64,000 bases of DNA from DATBAT01 sp963824805 (GCA_963824805.1 CAWGQZ010000072.1:25796-89795), one strand, 5' to 3'; counted from the stretch's first letter, positions 17,523-26,637 are shown. Numbers and translations are program-made. Notes: generated by a model not told the origin, from the sequence alone.

Positions 17523-18992
17523 CTACCGGGGCAATCGCTCGGGCAGGTCAGCCACCGCATAGCCTAACACCGCCATAGCCGCCGCGTTCTCCCGCAAAGC
17601 CTGTGGATCGATCTTGTCGAGCGTGTCCGCCGGGGTGTGGTGATATTTGAAATAGTCGCGGCCATCCTGGAGAAGCCCAAATGCCGGCACGCCCGATTCA
17701 GCCATGGGCGTGATGTCGGCCTCGGGACTGTCGTCGACTATGTTCAGCAGGTTGGAACCGGAGCCCGCAAGAATCGCCAGCATGGGCCGAAGCAAGGGCA
17801 CCGCCGCGTTGGGGATCTTCGCCTCAAATCCCAGCGGATGTCCCGCGCCGGAATCGCTTTCTATCGCGGCCACATGGTTGCCGAACTCGCTGCCGTGGGC
17901 CTTGGTATAAGCGGTCTGACCACTGCCGGTGTTCTCTTCATCCATCCAGGCGATGATACGAATGGTTCGTTTGGGATGCAAATTGAGTTGGTGAATCAAG
18001 TGCGCGGTTTCCATAGCTACTCCGACGCCGGCGGCATCGTCGATGGCGCCACTGCCCAGGTCCCAGGAATCCAGGTGGCCGGAAACCACGACAATCTGCT
18101 CCGGATGTTCCGAACCCTTGATATCGGCGATCACGTTGTGGCCCAGAACCGGCGCTCCGGTCTGCGACGTCAGAACTAGATGGATGCGAACCTTTCCCTG
18201 TGCCGCGAGATGAGCGATCAGCTCCGCGTCCTCGGCGGTTACCGCGCCATCCGCTATGCCCGCTTTGGTGCTGCCTCCAGTGTGGGGGATACGATAGTCC
18301 GCGTCTCCGACCGAGCGAACCAGAGATCCCACTGCCCCTAACGCGGCTGCGGCCTTGGCGCCACGTCCGCGATAGACAACCGCCTCGGCATAAGCCTTGA
18401 AGGCATATCCTGCGGCGGCCTTCTTCTTGTCATAGGGTTCGTTGTAAAGAACGATCTTGCCTTCCACTTTTTGCTTGCCCAGCGCTTTAAGTTCGTCGAA
18501 GGTGCGAACCACCACCACTTCCGCAGTAATGCCTGCCGGGGGCGTCGGATTGTTGCCTGACAACGCGGTCAGCACGATCTTCTGGGTCGTGCCCGGAACT
18601 TGTCCAGGATACTCAACCAGTTCGGCGGTTTCTGTGCCGCGAGTCCAACGCGGTACCTGTACATCTTCCAGATGCACATCCATTCCCAACTTTCGTAGTT
18701 CGTCAGCCACATAGTTGGCCGCGAACTCGGCCTGGGGTGAACCTTCTGGACGGGGCCCGATATTCTCGGTGATATGCGCCACCTGTTCCCAGGCATAGTC
18801 ACTGGTCAGGGCAGCGTCGCGCAGCGTTTTGAGTTCGTTGCGAAGCTGCGGCGAGTAGGCTTCTTCAGCGGAAGGTGGTTCTTGAGCAATGCTAGCCGCC
18901 TGTGGCTTGATTGCGACCTGTCTCATCGCTAGCGTAGCGAACACCAGGCTGAATATTAAAACGGACAACGTGCGCAATTTGGGGGAGGGCAT
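17523..18992 (-). CDS. Secreted M28 zinc aminopeptidase with PA domain
   Basis: This is an M28-family metallopeptidase, probably releasing amino acids from peptide N-termini outside the cell. The two-zinc site is visible: SGHLDSWDLGSGAIDDAAG (His and bridging Asp), MDEENTGSG (Glu pair), ESDSGAG (Asp) and YHHTPADT (His). Between residues about 130 and 270 is a protease-associated (PA) insert, as in this subfamily. The ATG at 18992 gives a signal-anchor-like leader (LRTLSVLIFSLVFATLAM), so I prefer it to the in-frame start at 19058. Mature length fits the family. No other peptidase gene is adjacent. Confidence 0.92.
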   Translation of the reverse strand: MPSPKLRTLSVLIFSLVFATLAMRQVAIKPQAASIAQEPPSAEEAYSPQLRNELKTLRDAALTSDYAWEQVAHITENIGPRPEGSPQAEFAANYVADELRKLGMDVHLEDVQVPRWTRGTETAELVEYPGQVPGTTQKIVLTALSGNNPTPPAGITAEVVVVRTFDELKALGKQKVEGKIVLYNEPYDKKKAAAGYAFKAYAEAVVYRGRGAKAAAALGAVGSLVRSVGDADYRIPHTGGSTKAGIADGAVTAEDAELIAHLAAQGKVRIHLVLTSQTGAPVLGHNVIADIKGSEHPEQIVVVSGHLDSWDLGSGAIDDAAGVGVAMETAHLIHQLNLHPKRTIRIIAWMDEENTGSGQTAYTKAHGSEFGNHVAAIESDSGAGHPLGFEAKIPNAAVPLLRPMLAILAGSGSNLLNIVDDSPEADITPMAESGVPAFGLLQDGRDYFKYHHTPADTLDKIDPQALRENAAAMAVLGYAVADLPERLPR

Positions 18993-19117
18993 TGTCCAAG
19001 AGTTTATCGCGCTTCCACCGATTCGTGGCGTGGGAACACCGCGTCTAGACGCGAGCAAAACGACCCCGAAACAGAGCGGCTTAGTTTAGCGAAGTTGGGA
19101 CTATACTTCGTCGCGCC

Positions 19118-19423
19118 TTGCTTGTGCTCATTTTGGAGATTGCGGTAGGACTTGCGTTGGCGGTAATGATCGTGAGGGTTCGTCCCGGCAAACCCGACTT
19201 AGGGATGCCGATGATGATAGTGCTGGGAACACTCGCTGTGCTGGTCGCATTTTCCATCGGTATCAAGTTGGTCGCCGTAACATCGGACGGCGAATCAGCC
19301 TATCTTGGTATCGTCGCAGGCCATGTGATCTTCCTTGGCCAGTTCGCCCTCATAGGGTGGGGTGTGCGTAAGTTCAGTTTTCGAAATCAGAGCAAGAAGC
19401 ACCGTGGTATCGGTCCCATCTAG
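19118..19423 (+). CDS. Small membrane protein, unknown function
   Basis: The frame encodes about 100 residues with three hydrophobic stretches (LVLILEIAVGLALAVMIV, MMIVLGTLAVLVAFSIGI and GHVIFLGQFALIGWGV) and a basic C-terminus, consistent with a small three-helix inner membrane protein. The start is uncertain: TTG at 19118 or GTG at 19124, with no strong ribosome site in front of either. It is transcribed divergently from the M28 peptidase gene. Composition and hydrophobic spacing support a real gene, but I do not recognise the family. Confidence 0.5.
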   Translation: MLVLILEIAVGLALAVMIVRVRPGKPDLGMPMMIVLGTLAVLVAFSIGIKLVAVTSDGESAYLGIVAGHVIFLGQFALIGWGVRKFSFRNQSKKHRGIGPI

Positions 19424-19431
19424 TCTCGGCC

Positions 19432-19460
19432 AAAAAAAAGCGGCCCCATCGCTGGGGCCA
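19432..19460 (-). terminator. Rho-independent terminator (minus strand)
   Basis: On the minus strand the stem GGCCCC/GGGGCC (19442-19459, six-base loop) is followed after GC by eight T residues (19432-19439). It can end minus-strand transcripts arriving from the gvpL/F side. On the plus strand there is no T-run after the stem. Confidence 0.7.
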
Positions 19461-19800
19461 CGATTCAAAAGAGGCGATTAGGAAGGAATCGAGAAGGGGC
19501 GATGCAAGGGGTCGTACCGGGTTTCGGCACGGCTTAAACGAAGAGCGCGAGAAGAATGGAGAAGAGTCACCTGTATGCGGCCTCTCTTTATTGCTTCCTA
19601 TAAAGCACTTGCGAAGCCAATCGGATACCGTCCTGGAACGGTACACCAGCTTCGCTATCTCCCGGAAACCACGGTGCTTAGGCAAAAAAACTGGGGAAAG
19701 GGCGATTAAGCCCGTTCCCCGAATTTTTCCCCAAGTGCAAAGTCATGCACATTGGCTGCACGCCCATTCTGTTCGCGACTATTGCGAACCGTACGGAGTG
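19461..19800. other. Non-coding stretch bounded by terminators
   Basis: This gap contains no frame with convincing codon use. A minus-strand frame here (19374-19685) includes REIAKLVYRSRTVSDWLRK, vaguely like a LuxR helix-turn-helix, but it runs through a terminator and the rest is not protein-like. Because a terminator sits at each end (19432 and 19684), a short minus-strand RNA ending near 19432 is possible. I see no known RNA family. Confidence 0.4.
19684..19728. terminator. Bidirectional terminator hairpin
   Basis: GGGGAAAGGGC (19693-19703) pairs with GCCCGTTCCCC (19710-19720) with one mismatch and a six-base loop. A T-run follows on the plus strand (19724-19728) and an A-run precedes it (19684-19690), giving T residues on the minus strand. 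It lies about 70 bases after the stop of the gvpL/F gene and probably ends that transcript. Confidence 0.7.
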
Positions 19801-20547
19801 CTAGGAGTTACCGGCTACTGTACGCAGCTTGCCGGGAAGGAAGTGATAAGGCGGCCAAGGGCCGCTGAGCACGACTTCGCAGTTCTTCAGCTGCCGGGCA
19901 GCCGTCGAATAGCGGTTTTGATATTTTTCAATGGATTTGGAATCGATGAGGTGGGCGATGTCGATCAGCATGCCATCGGAAGCGACCCGCTTGCAGCTGA
20001 CTTCTTCCTCCAGCGGATTGAACATCTTGTGTACCTGCACCGACAGGGCGCGGGCCTTGGTCTGGCGTTCCCGATCCTGGGAGGCCTTTTCCTTCAACTT
20101 CATGAGGTAATCGCCGCCAACTGTGTCCGGCAATTGTACTTCGGCCAGAACGCGACGCAGAGAGTCGCCCTTGACCAGTACTTTGAGGTGCATTTCGGCC
20201 TTTCCACGTAGTTTTTCTACGCTTTGTCCGAAAGTGCGGCGATTGGTCCGAACGGCCTGGCGGAGAGCGTCGTCCGAATCAAAGATGGTTCCGAAGCGGA
20301 AAGGCAGTACCGTGCCCGTCCGGAAACAAACGCTTACGACCCGGGCGTGCTCGAGAACGTGTCTCTCCTCGAGTTTGGCTTCGCTCCGGTCGTATTCGCT
20401 GACGATGACTGCAAAGTCACCACTGGGGTAGCTGAGGACCGCGGCTCCATTGACGCCTTGAATGCCTTCCAGCAAGAAGGGGCGCCGGGTGCGGGTTCCA
20501 TTGGAGAGGGTTTGGTGCTCGGTAATGCAGTAAGCGTACCACGCCAT
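19801..20547 (-). CDS. GvpL/GvpF-family gas vesicle protein
   Basis: Members of this family are minor gas vesicle proteins needed for vesicle assembly. The family traits are present: a start in WYAYCI, the central VLPFRFGTIFDSDDALRQAV block, GKAEMHLKVLVKGD, and a C-terminal LSGPWPPYHF. The 248-residue length fits. The ATG at 20547 has GGAG 9 bases upstream. No gvpA, gvpN or other vesicle gene is visible in this window, so it is an orphan here. In soil acidobacteria lone GvpL/F genes are plausible, but their function is unclear; a gas vesicle claim would need the rest of the cluster elsewhere. Two terminator hairpins follow the stop. Confidence 0.85.
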   Translation of the reverse strand: MAWYAYCITEHQTLSNGTRTRRPFLLEGIQGVNGAAVLSYPSGDFAVIVSEYDRSEAKLEERHVLEHARVVSVCFRTGTVLPFRFGTIFDSDDALRQAVRTNRRTFGQSVEKLRGKAEMHLKVLVKGDSLRRVLAEVQLPDTVGGDYLMKLKEKASQDRERQTKARALSVQVHKMFNPLEEEVSCKRVASDGMLIDIAHLIDSKSIEKYQNRYSTAARQLKNCEVVLSGPWPPYHFLPGKLRTVAGNS

Positions 20548-20832
20548 ATGAGGTCACTCCGAACCTTTGAGGTACTGGACTTTTAGCCCAAGTATCCGTT
20601 TACAGTTGGCTTACGACCTTTTTGTTACCTAGGAAGAAAGGGCGGTTCTGCGACGAGATCGAACGCTCTAACAGTCCCACGTCCGACAGGCATCTTACTG
20701 CGAAATAGGTATAAATTGCAACCATTTCGTGGCAGCTTGCATCTGGGCGAAGCTTTCGCGAAAACGTTTTACGTAAACGATTTCCTTACGGCTATTTGCG
20801 AAAATCGCGAAGCGCAAACCGAATGAAAGCGC

Positions 20833-22404
20833 TTACTTTTTCTTACGCTCCTGATAGGACCGGATCATAGCTCTTTCGTTCAATTCACCGGTAACGACTC
20901 GGAGCATTTCATCTCCAGGGGCAGGTTTACCTGTCCAGATCTCGAATTGCCGCGCCGCCTGCTGTACGAACATCTCTATTCCCGGAATGATCTGGGCGCC
21001 ACGTGCCCTCGCCAATTCCATCAGCCGAGTCTCAGACGGGTCGTAGACCATGTCAAAGAGGTATTGTGTGTTTATTTCGTTCTCGTTGAGCGGAGACTCG
21101 CGGCTCGCCCCCATACCCACCGGAGTGGCGTTGATGACGACGTCGAATTTGAGTTTCTTGAGATCCTGCCGTTTAGCGGTCCGCGCCCTCGCCTGACGCG
21201 CCAGCTTTTGTCCCTTGGCGACATTGCGATTCAGAATGTAGACCTCTGCGCCGCGCTCTTTCAATCCAAACACCGCCGCCCGGGCGGCGCCACCCGCTCC
21301 CAACACCAGAATTTTTGATTCGGCGATGGTGATGCGCTGCTCCAGCGGACGAACCACGCCGGCAGTATCCGTGTTGAAGCCGTAGAGCTTCCCATCTTGC
21401 ATCCGGACAACCGTGTTGCAAGCGCCAACCTTGGTGGTGTGGCTGTCGGTGTTGTCCAGGTATTTCAGGATCGCCTCTTTGTATGGCATGGTGACCGAGA
21501 GGCCGTGAATTGGAATGTCCTTCACGCAAGCCAGCAGATCCTTGAGCGTTTTGGCGTGAAGTGCCACGTAAACGGCATTGACATTCTCCCGCCGCATGGC
21601 CGCATTCATGATGGCTGGCGACAGGGAATGGGCCACGGGATCGCCCACCACGCCGTAAACCTTGGTCGCGGTGTCTACCTGCTCAATCCGAAACGTATTT
21701 CGCAAGATCTGGCTTGTAACCTGGCCGGGGGCGGTTTTTTCCTCGGCGTTCATGGCGGCGAAGGTGAATGCGCTGCCCGCACGAACTCCCAGAACCCGGC
21801 TGATAAAGCCCTGCTCTCCCATGCACATGCCGACCAGGGAATATTGGTCACCCCTTTGCTCCAGAAATTTCATCATGGTGACATTGTCGTGAAGCGTGGT
21901 CGCGGTAGTGACGATCTTGTAGAAGTCAGCCGGAATTGAGGACATCTTTTCAAGGGTCTCGTCCAGGTTCCTCGTTTGCTTAAAGTCATGAAAAGACAGG
22001 ATTACACTGGCCCGAGAGCGCAAGACTGAAATCTGTGACGGTTTACACCGGACCGCGGTCTGCAACTCAACGTCGACCAGTTGGCAGCCCGCTGCGACGG
22101 CTTTGGAAAGGATATCGAGCTGCGCGGCAACCGATCCTTTAAACTTGCCGCCACTGGGCACACGGCGGCAGGTGGCGATACAGATGGATTGCGGATTGTA
22201 GTCGATGAAGTGCTTGATCTTCCCCAAGGCTAGGGCGGGCTTGGCCAGATAGTCTAACCTGAACTCAATGAATGGGTTATCCCGTACCAATGCTTCCGCG
22301 CGATCGACCATATCGGAGGCATCGGTCCCAATAACTGCTACACAAATTCGAGGCAGACGCAGATGCGCGGCCCGGGGTACGTAACTGGTGAGTGCACTTG
22401 TCAT
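20833..22404 (-). CDS. aroDE: Bifunctional 3-dehydroquinate dehydratase / shikimate dehydrogenase
   Basis: Two shikimate pathway enzymes are fused. Residues about 20-240 are a type I dehydroquinase with the catalytic His in ILSFHDF and the Schiff-base Lys in DFYKIVTTA. Residues about 250-515 are an AroE-type shikimate dehydrogenase with VYGVVGDPVAHSLSPAIMNA (substrate site), TMPYKEAIL (catalytic Lys), GACNTVV, and the NADP loop VLGAGGAARAAVFGL. The fusion order AroD-AroE is seen in plants, chlamydiae, planctomycetes and acidobacteria. The ATG at 22404 is used; the preceding codon is TTG. The product converts dehydroquinate to shikimate. The gene appears alone, with trpE for the later aromatic branch about 9 kb away. 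Confidence 0.95.
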   Translation of the reverse strand: MTSALTSYVPRAAHLRLPRICVAVIGTDASDMVDRAEALVRDNPFIEFRLDYLAKPALALGKIKHFIDYNPQSICIATCRRVPSGGKFKGSVAAQLDILSKAVAAGCQLVDVELQTAVRCKPSQISVLRSRASVILSFHDFKQTRNLDETLEKMSSIPADFYKIVTTATTLHDNVTMMKFLEQRGDQYSLVGMCMGEQGFISRVLGVRAGSAFTFAAMNAEEKTAPGQVTSQILRNTFRIEQVDTATKVYGVVGDPVAHSLSPAIMNAAMRRENVNAVYVALHAKTLKDLLACVKDIPIHGLSVTMPYKEAILKYLDNTDSHTTKVGACNTVVRMQDGKLYGFNTDTAGVVRPLEQRITIAESKILVLGAGGAARAAVFGLKERGAEVYILNRNVAKGQKLARQARARTAKRQDLKKLKFDVVINATPVGMGASRESPLNENEINTQYLFDMVYDPSETRLMELARARGAQIIPGIEMFVQQAARQFEIWTGKPAPGDEMLRVVTGELNERAMIRSYQERKKK

Positions 22405-22627
22405 CAATAAGAGTCGGCGCGAATATTACAGGCGCATAAACGCAGATGCAACAATGGATTAAGCAACTCACTACTTTACCTGAATAAACTTTCTTACGTA
22501 CTGGCGTGGCACCGGCGTAACCTTGACCACCCTGCGGCCTGTTGTTATCGTCCGGGCTGGCAACCCTTTTAGTATCTGCACTTAGCGGGCACCGCCGCCG
22601 GAGATGCGGTAGTGCCTGGGAGGTAAC

Positions 22628-23578
22628 ATGAAGAAAACAGGACTTTTGCTGCTGCTTTCCTTGACCGCGGCAGCTTATGCGCAGTCTGGTCCCGACGCCG
22701 CCGGCGGACCGCAGACTTCGCCCACAGCCGTAAGTTTCCCGTTTGAACGGATCCAGGCTCCCACCAGCGCCGACCTGTACTGTGCCGGCTTCGTAAGCCA
22801 GCAACAACAGCCCAACGCGAACTATGTGGCCGGCGGCCTCAACACCCCGAACACCACCCGCTTCGTAAACGGCGACTTGATTTATCTGGCCGGCGGCGGC
22901 TACCAGACGGACAAGGAATATGCAATTCTGCGTGAGATCGTCGATCCGAATCGTCATGAGGCTTTCAAAGGCCAGGACAAGTTGATCAAAACCATGGGTC
23001 AGCCCTACGCCGAATTGGCCCGCGTAAAAATCATCGACACTCGCAACAAGATGGCGATCGCGCAAGTTGAATTCAGCTGCGATCCTATCGTGCCCGGGGA
23101 CGTTGCGGTTCCGTTTGTTGAGAAGCAGACGGTCTCGTATCACCTTCCCGTTCGCTTTGACCGCTACGCGGTCCCCAACGCGAAGACCGCCGGCCGCATT
23201 GTGTTGGCCAAGGACTTCGACACCGAACTCGGAACCGGCGGAAAAGTTTATCTGAATGTCGGAACCAACCAGGGAGTGAAGACGGGCGACTACTTCCGCG
23301 CGGTGAGAGGCTATGAAGCTGACCGCGAGAATGAAGTCGATTCGCTTTCCTTCAAAGCATCGACTACGGAGGACACGCAAAAGAATCCGCCTTCGATGAA
23401 CCCTAACTTCCTGACCCGCACCAAGGGCGTCGCCATTAACGTGAGCGACCTCCCCCGTCGGTCCGTCGGGGAAGTGGTGATTCTGAGCGCTACTCCTACT
23501 ACCGCTACCGGCATGATTGTGTTTGCGCTGGAAGATGTCCACGTCGGCGACAATGTCGAGTTGGACGAGCAGCAGTAG
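22628..23578 (+). CDS. Secreted protein with FlgT-like C-terminal part
   Basis: A clear signal peptide (MKKTGLLLLLSLTAAAYAQS) is preceded by GGGAGGTAAC, a strong ribosome site that fixes the ATG at 22628. The mature protein has a two-Cys first half (DLYCAGFV and EFSCDPIV) with YxTDxEY-type repeats. The second half has GGKVYLNVGTNQGVKTGDYFRAVR, a pattern shared with the C-terminal domain of FlgT and similar envelope proteins, where a small beta barrel binds peptidoglycan or partner proteins. Function is unknown. A 511-codon antisense frame covers this gene and is not real. It is monocistronic, upstream of the DUF2071 gene. Confidence 0.82.
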   Translation: MKKTGLLLLLSLTAAAYAQSGPDAAGGPQTSPTAVSFPFERIQAPTSADLYCAGFVSQQQQPNANYVAGGLNTPNTTRFVNGDLIYLAGGGYQTDKEYAILREIVDPNRHEAFKGQDKLIKTMGQPYAELARVKIIDTRNKMAIAQVEFSCDPIVPGDVAVPFVEKQTVSYHLPVRFDRYAVPNAKTAGRIVLAKDFDTELGTGGKVYLNVGTNQGVKTGDYFRAVRGYEADRENEVDSLSFKASTTEDTQKNPPSMNPNFLTRTKGVAINVSDLPRRSVGEVVILSATPTTATGMIVFALEDVHVGDNVELDEQQ

Positions 23579-23692
23579 TTTTTCGAAGTTAGTTTTACCG
23601 GCCGGAGAAGAATGCAAATTCTTCTCCGGTTTTGTTTTGCATAGGGCGGATACTCTTACCAGTGGCCCCTGATAGCTTGAGCGCCGTAAGCT

Positions 23693-23708
23693 CGGACAAG
23701 AGTGTCCG
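23693..23708. repeat. Short dispersed palindrome CGGACAAGAGTGTCCG
   Basis: This 16-base inverted repeat recurs in extended form at 41345-41362 and in partly decayed form at 38513-38530. A related half-site precedes it at 23645. All copies lie between genes. The stem is GC-rich with a four-base loop. No T-run follows, so it is not a classical terminator. Confidence 0.65.
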
Positions 23709-23734
23709 CCATACATCAGCGCTAGAATTGTCGC

Positions 23735-24463
23735 TTGAATCCTCTCGATTTCACAGCGCATCGGCCTTGGCCAATCCCACTTGGCCCTTGGATCATGCGG
23801 CAGGTATGGCACGACTTGTTATTCGCGCACTGGCCAATCGATCCGGAACTCATGCGGGGTCTGGTGCCGCCGCAACTCCCTCTGGATCTTTTTGAGGGGA
23901 TGAGTTGGCTGGCGATCGCACCGTTTCACATGAGCGGGATACGTGCGCGGGGATTGCCGGCGTTTCCCGGTCTGTCACAGTTTCCTGAGTTGAATGTCCG
24001 CACTTACGTCATCCTCGAGGGAAAACCCGGCGTATTTTTCTTCAGCCTGGACGCGGCGAGTTTGGTGGCAGTCAAGGCGGCGCGCAAGTTCTACCATCTT
24101 CCTTACTTTCCTGCCCGCATGTCAGTGAGGGAAGATCAGGATTGGATTCACTATGCCGCGCAACGCCGCAATTCATCGGCGGAGTTTCGGGGACGTTATC
24201 GACCGATCGCACCGGTTCAATTGCGCGAGCCGTCAAGTCTGCCCCACTGGCTATCCGAGCGTTACTGTCTTTATACGGTTTTTGAAGGACAGGTGTTTCG
24301 GGCAGAGATTCATCACCAGCAGTGGCCACTTCAAGATGCGGAATGGGAGGTGGATGCGAATACCATGGCCGAAGGTATTCCTCTGCCTGCGGTTACTCCT
24401 CTGCTGCATTTTTCCCGGCGTCTGGACGTGTTGATCTGGCCCTTGCGGCGGTTGGAAATTTAG
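23735..24463 (+). CDS. DUF2071 family protein (YqjF-like)
   Basis: The protein matches the DUF2071/YqjF fold: HRPWPIPLGPWIMRQVWHDL at the start, then LLFAHWPIDPELMRGLVPPQ, WLAIAPFHMSGIRARG, NVRTYV, and GVFFFSLDAASLVAVKAARKFYHLPYFPARM. YqjF-type proteins are beta-barrel dimers of the acetoacetate decarboxylase superfamily; the role is uncharacterised. The frame opens at a TTG (23735), and the first in-frame ATG (23795) would cut into the conserved start, so the non-ATG start is preferred although no ribosome site is clear. Length of 242 fits. It faces the oxidoreductase gene convergently with a strong hairpin between them. Confidence 0.85.
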   Translation: MNPLDFTAHRPWPIPLGPWIMRQVWHDLLFAHWPIDPELMRGLVPPQLPLDLFEGMSWLAIAPFHMSGIRARGLPAFPGLSQFPELNVRTYVILEGKPGVFFFSLDAASLVAVKAARKFYHLPYFPARMSVREDQDWIHYAAQRRNSSAEFRGRYRPIAPVQLREPSSLPHWLSERYCLYTVFEGQVFRAEIHHQQWPLQDAEWEVDANTMAEGIPLPAVTPLLHFSRRLDVLIWPLRRLEI

Positions 24464-24506
24464 TTACTAGTTTCTAATTCCCGGTTCTTAGCGCCGATTA
24501 GGTGAG

Positions 24507-24531
24507 AAGGACGGGGCAAAGCCCCGTCCTT
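24507..24531. terminator. Perfect 11-base hairpin between convergent genes
   Basis: AAGGACGGGGC (24507-24517) and GCCCCGTCCTT (24521-24531) form a perfect stem with loop AAA. It lies between two convergent stop codons (24463 and 24546), the usual place for a shared terminator, although there is no long T-run on either side. Confidence 0.6.
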
Positions 24532-24545
24532 GCGCGGGCAGGTAG

Positions 24546-25894
24546 TTAACTCTTGATACTCTTCGAGCCTTCGTCCCAGCTTACCTGGCTTTTCCGGAAA
24601 TAAGACTCATTCGCCATGTGGCAGGCCAGCGCGGCGTGGTGCCCGAAAACGGCATCTTCGGTTACCGGCTTGCGGGAGCGCACCGCGTTGAAAAATGTCG
24701 AAAGATGTGGCTTCACATCGTCGAAAGAAACGCTGCGATACACGACCGCTTCCGCTGCGGGCTCCTTTCCCGGCTTGGGATCGTGTTCCGCATGCCACCT
24801 CTTCATGTACTCGTCCCGCAGAGGTTTGGGGAACGCATTGGCGTAATAGCTCGGACCACTGTCCTCGCCGGTTTGCGGGGTGTACGTCACGCTGAACTCG
24901 GTGACTTCGATGATGCCTTTCGAGCCTTGGAAGCGATAAGTCTCCGGCATTTCGGTGCCCAGGTTCAGTCGCATGTAGGCGGGAATTCCGTTGTAATCAA
25001 AAAGCGAGGCGTGGACGTCCGGCATGTTGCGGCCGTCTTTCCAGCGCAGGATGCCTCCCATGGCCATGGTGCGGCTGGGAGCTTCGTTGATCCCCAGCAT
25101 GTACTGCATGCCGCTGATCAGATGGACCAGCAAATCGCCGGCGACACCGGTCCCGTATTCCTTCCAGCAGCGCCAGCGGGCAAAAATCTTGGGATCGAAT
25201 GCACGCTTGGGAACGGTTCCTTGCCAGGTGTCCCAGTCCAGGGTCTGAGGAGACAGATCCGGCGGCGGTGGATATTCCCAGGAACCGGTGGGATCGTTGC
25301 GGCCGAGCCAGCCTTCGACCATCATCAGGTCGCCGAGCTTGCCTTCCTCTACCAGTTGCTTCGCCTTGGCGCAAATTACGGAACTGACGCGCTGCGAACC
25401 AATCTGCACGATACGTTCGTTTTCTGTGCCGCAGCTACCATCTCCACACCGTCAGCAGGCGAGTGCGACATGGGCTTTTCGCAATAGATGTCTTTGCCGG
25501 CGTTGACTGCGTCAACGACGACTTGCTTGTGCCAGTGATCGGGGACGGCGGCGATGAGGCAGTCGATCTCCTTGTTCTCCAGCAGTTCATGATAGCGGCG
25601 GGTGACGGGAAGATCGGGCTTGTTGACGATTTCGCGGGCGAGCGCATGGCGCCCGTCGTAGAGGTCACAAGCCGCGATGCACTCTACGCCCGGCAACTGA
25701 ATGGCGGCAGGCAACAGGCTCGAACCCTGCATTCCGATTCCGATGATGCCGAAGCGGACGCGGTCACTGGGTGCGACCGCCTGGGCGAATAGATTTTCGG
25801 GACTGAGGAATATGGTTTTGGCGGCCAGAGTCGCGCCGGCTGCCGAGGCGCTGATCCCTAGAAATTGGCGGCGGGAGAAATCGCTTTTTTTCAT
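24546..25894 (-). CDS. Gfo/Idh/MocA-family oxidoreductase, one frame break
   Basis: The first part (25894 to about 25413) begins with a Tat-type signal (KKSDFSRRQFLGISASAAGA) and an NAD-binding fold (RFGIIGIGMQGSSL), then CEKPMSH, the conserved EKP motif with the active-site Lys. The second part (from about 25410 to 24546) continues in another frame with RIVQIGSQRVSS and a C-terminal domain containing WHAEHDPKPG. One missing base near 25413-25424 explains the break. The predicted exported NAD-dependent sugar oxidoreductase lies 20 bases downstream of a DUF1080 gene, a typical pair in acidobacteria and planctomycetes for oxidising and cleaving 3-keto-disaccharides. Function by family; the substrate is unknown. 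Confidence 0.8.
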
Positions 25895-25914
25895 GATGCC
25901 CCTTTTTTAGATAC

Positions 25915-26577
25915 TTATTTTTTGAGTGGTTTGATTGCGACTTCCTTGAAAAACACCACGTCATTGTCGCTGTGGTTTTGCAGGCCGAAATAACCCATGT
26001 TCGGGCGTGGGCCGTGCAACGGCTCGAAATCAAACTTTCTTTCCGGGACCGCCATGCCTTCCTTGTAGTCGGTGACCTTAACGCCGTTGACAGAAACCAG
26101 GGTGCGATCGCCGTCGAGCGTGATCTCCATGGTGTTCCACTCGGGGCCAGGCTTGCCGGGTTTCGCCATCGGCTTGGTCAAAGAATAAAGCGTTCCGGTC
26201 ACGTGGTAGTCGTCTTCGTTGGAGGTTTCGGGATGGTTGTCGATCTGGACTTCATAGCCGTAGTGCACTGGCATCCAGGCTTCGCGAGGCTCGATAGGAA
26301 TGCGAATGTAGACTCCCGAGTTGTCGTTCTTATCGCGCATCTTGAAGACGACACGGAGCACGCAGTTGCCGACCTTGCCTCCGGCCCAGTACAGCAGGCC
26401 CATCCCGCCGTGGGTCTGGATCAGCCCGTCCGAGGTGACGGTGTCTTCGCCGGGGCCAACGTGTTTCCATCCGGTGAGGTCTTTTCCATTGAAGAGTTGC
26501 TTCCATTCGCCGGATTGCGCAAAGGAGAACTGAGCTAAAGCAATGAAAACGGCGAGAAGAATGAGAATTTTTCGCAT
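25915..26577 (-). CDS. Secreted DUF1080 (3-keto-disaccharide hydrolase-type) protein
   Basis: A signal peptide (MRKILILLAVFIALAQFSFA) precedes one DUF1080 domain with its landmarks: LFNGKDLTGWKHVG, GLIQTHGGMGLLYW, NSGVYIRIPI, YEVQIDN, WNTMEITLDGDRTLVSVNG and GYFGLQNHSD. This concanavalin-like fold is now linked to hydrolysis of 3-keto-glycosides. The length of 220 is that of a single domain. It is the first gene of a two-gene unit with the Gfo/Idh oxidoreductase 20 bases downstream. The promoter should lie in the 274-base divergent gap to the S41 gene, which contains a 10-base perfect palindrome at 26612. Confidence 0.92.
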   Translation of the reverse strand: MRKILILLAVFIALAQFSFAQSGEWKQLFNGKDLTGWKHVGPGEDTVTSDGLIQTHGGMGLLYWAGGKVGNCVLRVVFKMRDKNDNSGVYIRIPIEPREAWMPVHYGYEVQIDNHPETSNEDDYHVTGTLYSLTKPMAKPGKPGPEWNTMEITLDGDRTLVSVNGVKVTDYKEGMAVPERKFDFEPLHGPRPNMGYFGLQNHSDNDVVFFKEVAIKPLKK

Positions 26578-26611
26578 AAGAGTACCGGGGCAAAAATATA
26601 CACCAAAAGTG

Positions 26612-26637
26612 GTAAAGCAGGGTTAGGCCTGCTTTAC
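26612..26637. promoter_or_regulatory. Perfect inverted repeat in a divergent promoter region
   Basis: GTAAAGCAGG (26612-26621) and CCTGCTTTAC (26628-26637) flank a six-base centre, 35 bases upstream of the DUF1080 start and about 215 bases before the S41 gene. Its symmetry and location fit an operator, but a transcript hairpin is equally possible. A weaker stem (GGGCA/TGCCC, 26641-26660) follows immediately. The rest of the gap holds a TATAAT at 26797 with no matching -35 hexamer. Confidence 0.4.

Noticed and set aside
19374..19685. Minus-strand frame with helix-turn-helix-like text REIAKLVYRSRTVSDWLRK
   Set aside because: It passes through a terminator, and the remaining sequence is not protein-like. 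Possibly a decayed fragment, but too weak to call.
22277..23812. 511-codon minus-strand frame over the secreted protein gene
   Set aside because: Fully antisense to 22628-23578, which has a signal peptide and ribosome site; the antisense translation is Arg/His/Val-rich with no motif.
24618..25487. 289-codon plus-strand frame
   Set aside because: Antisense to the Gfo/Idh oxidoreductase.
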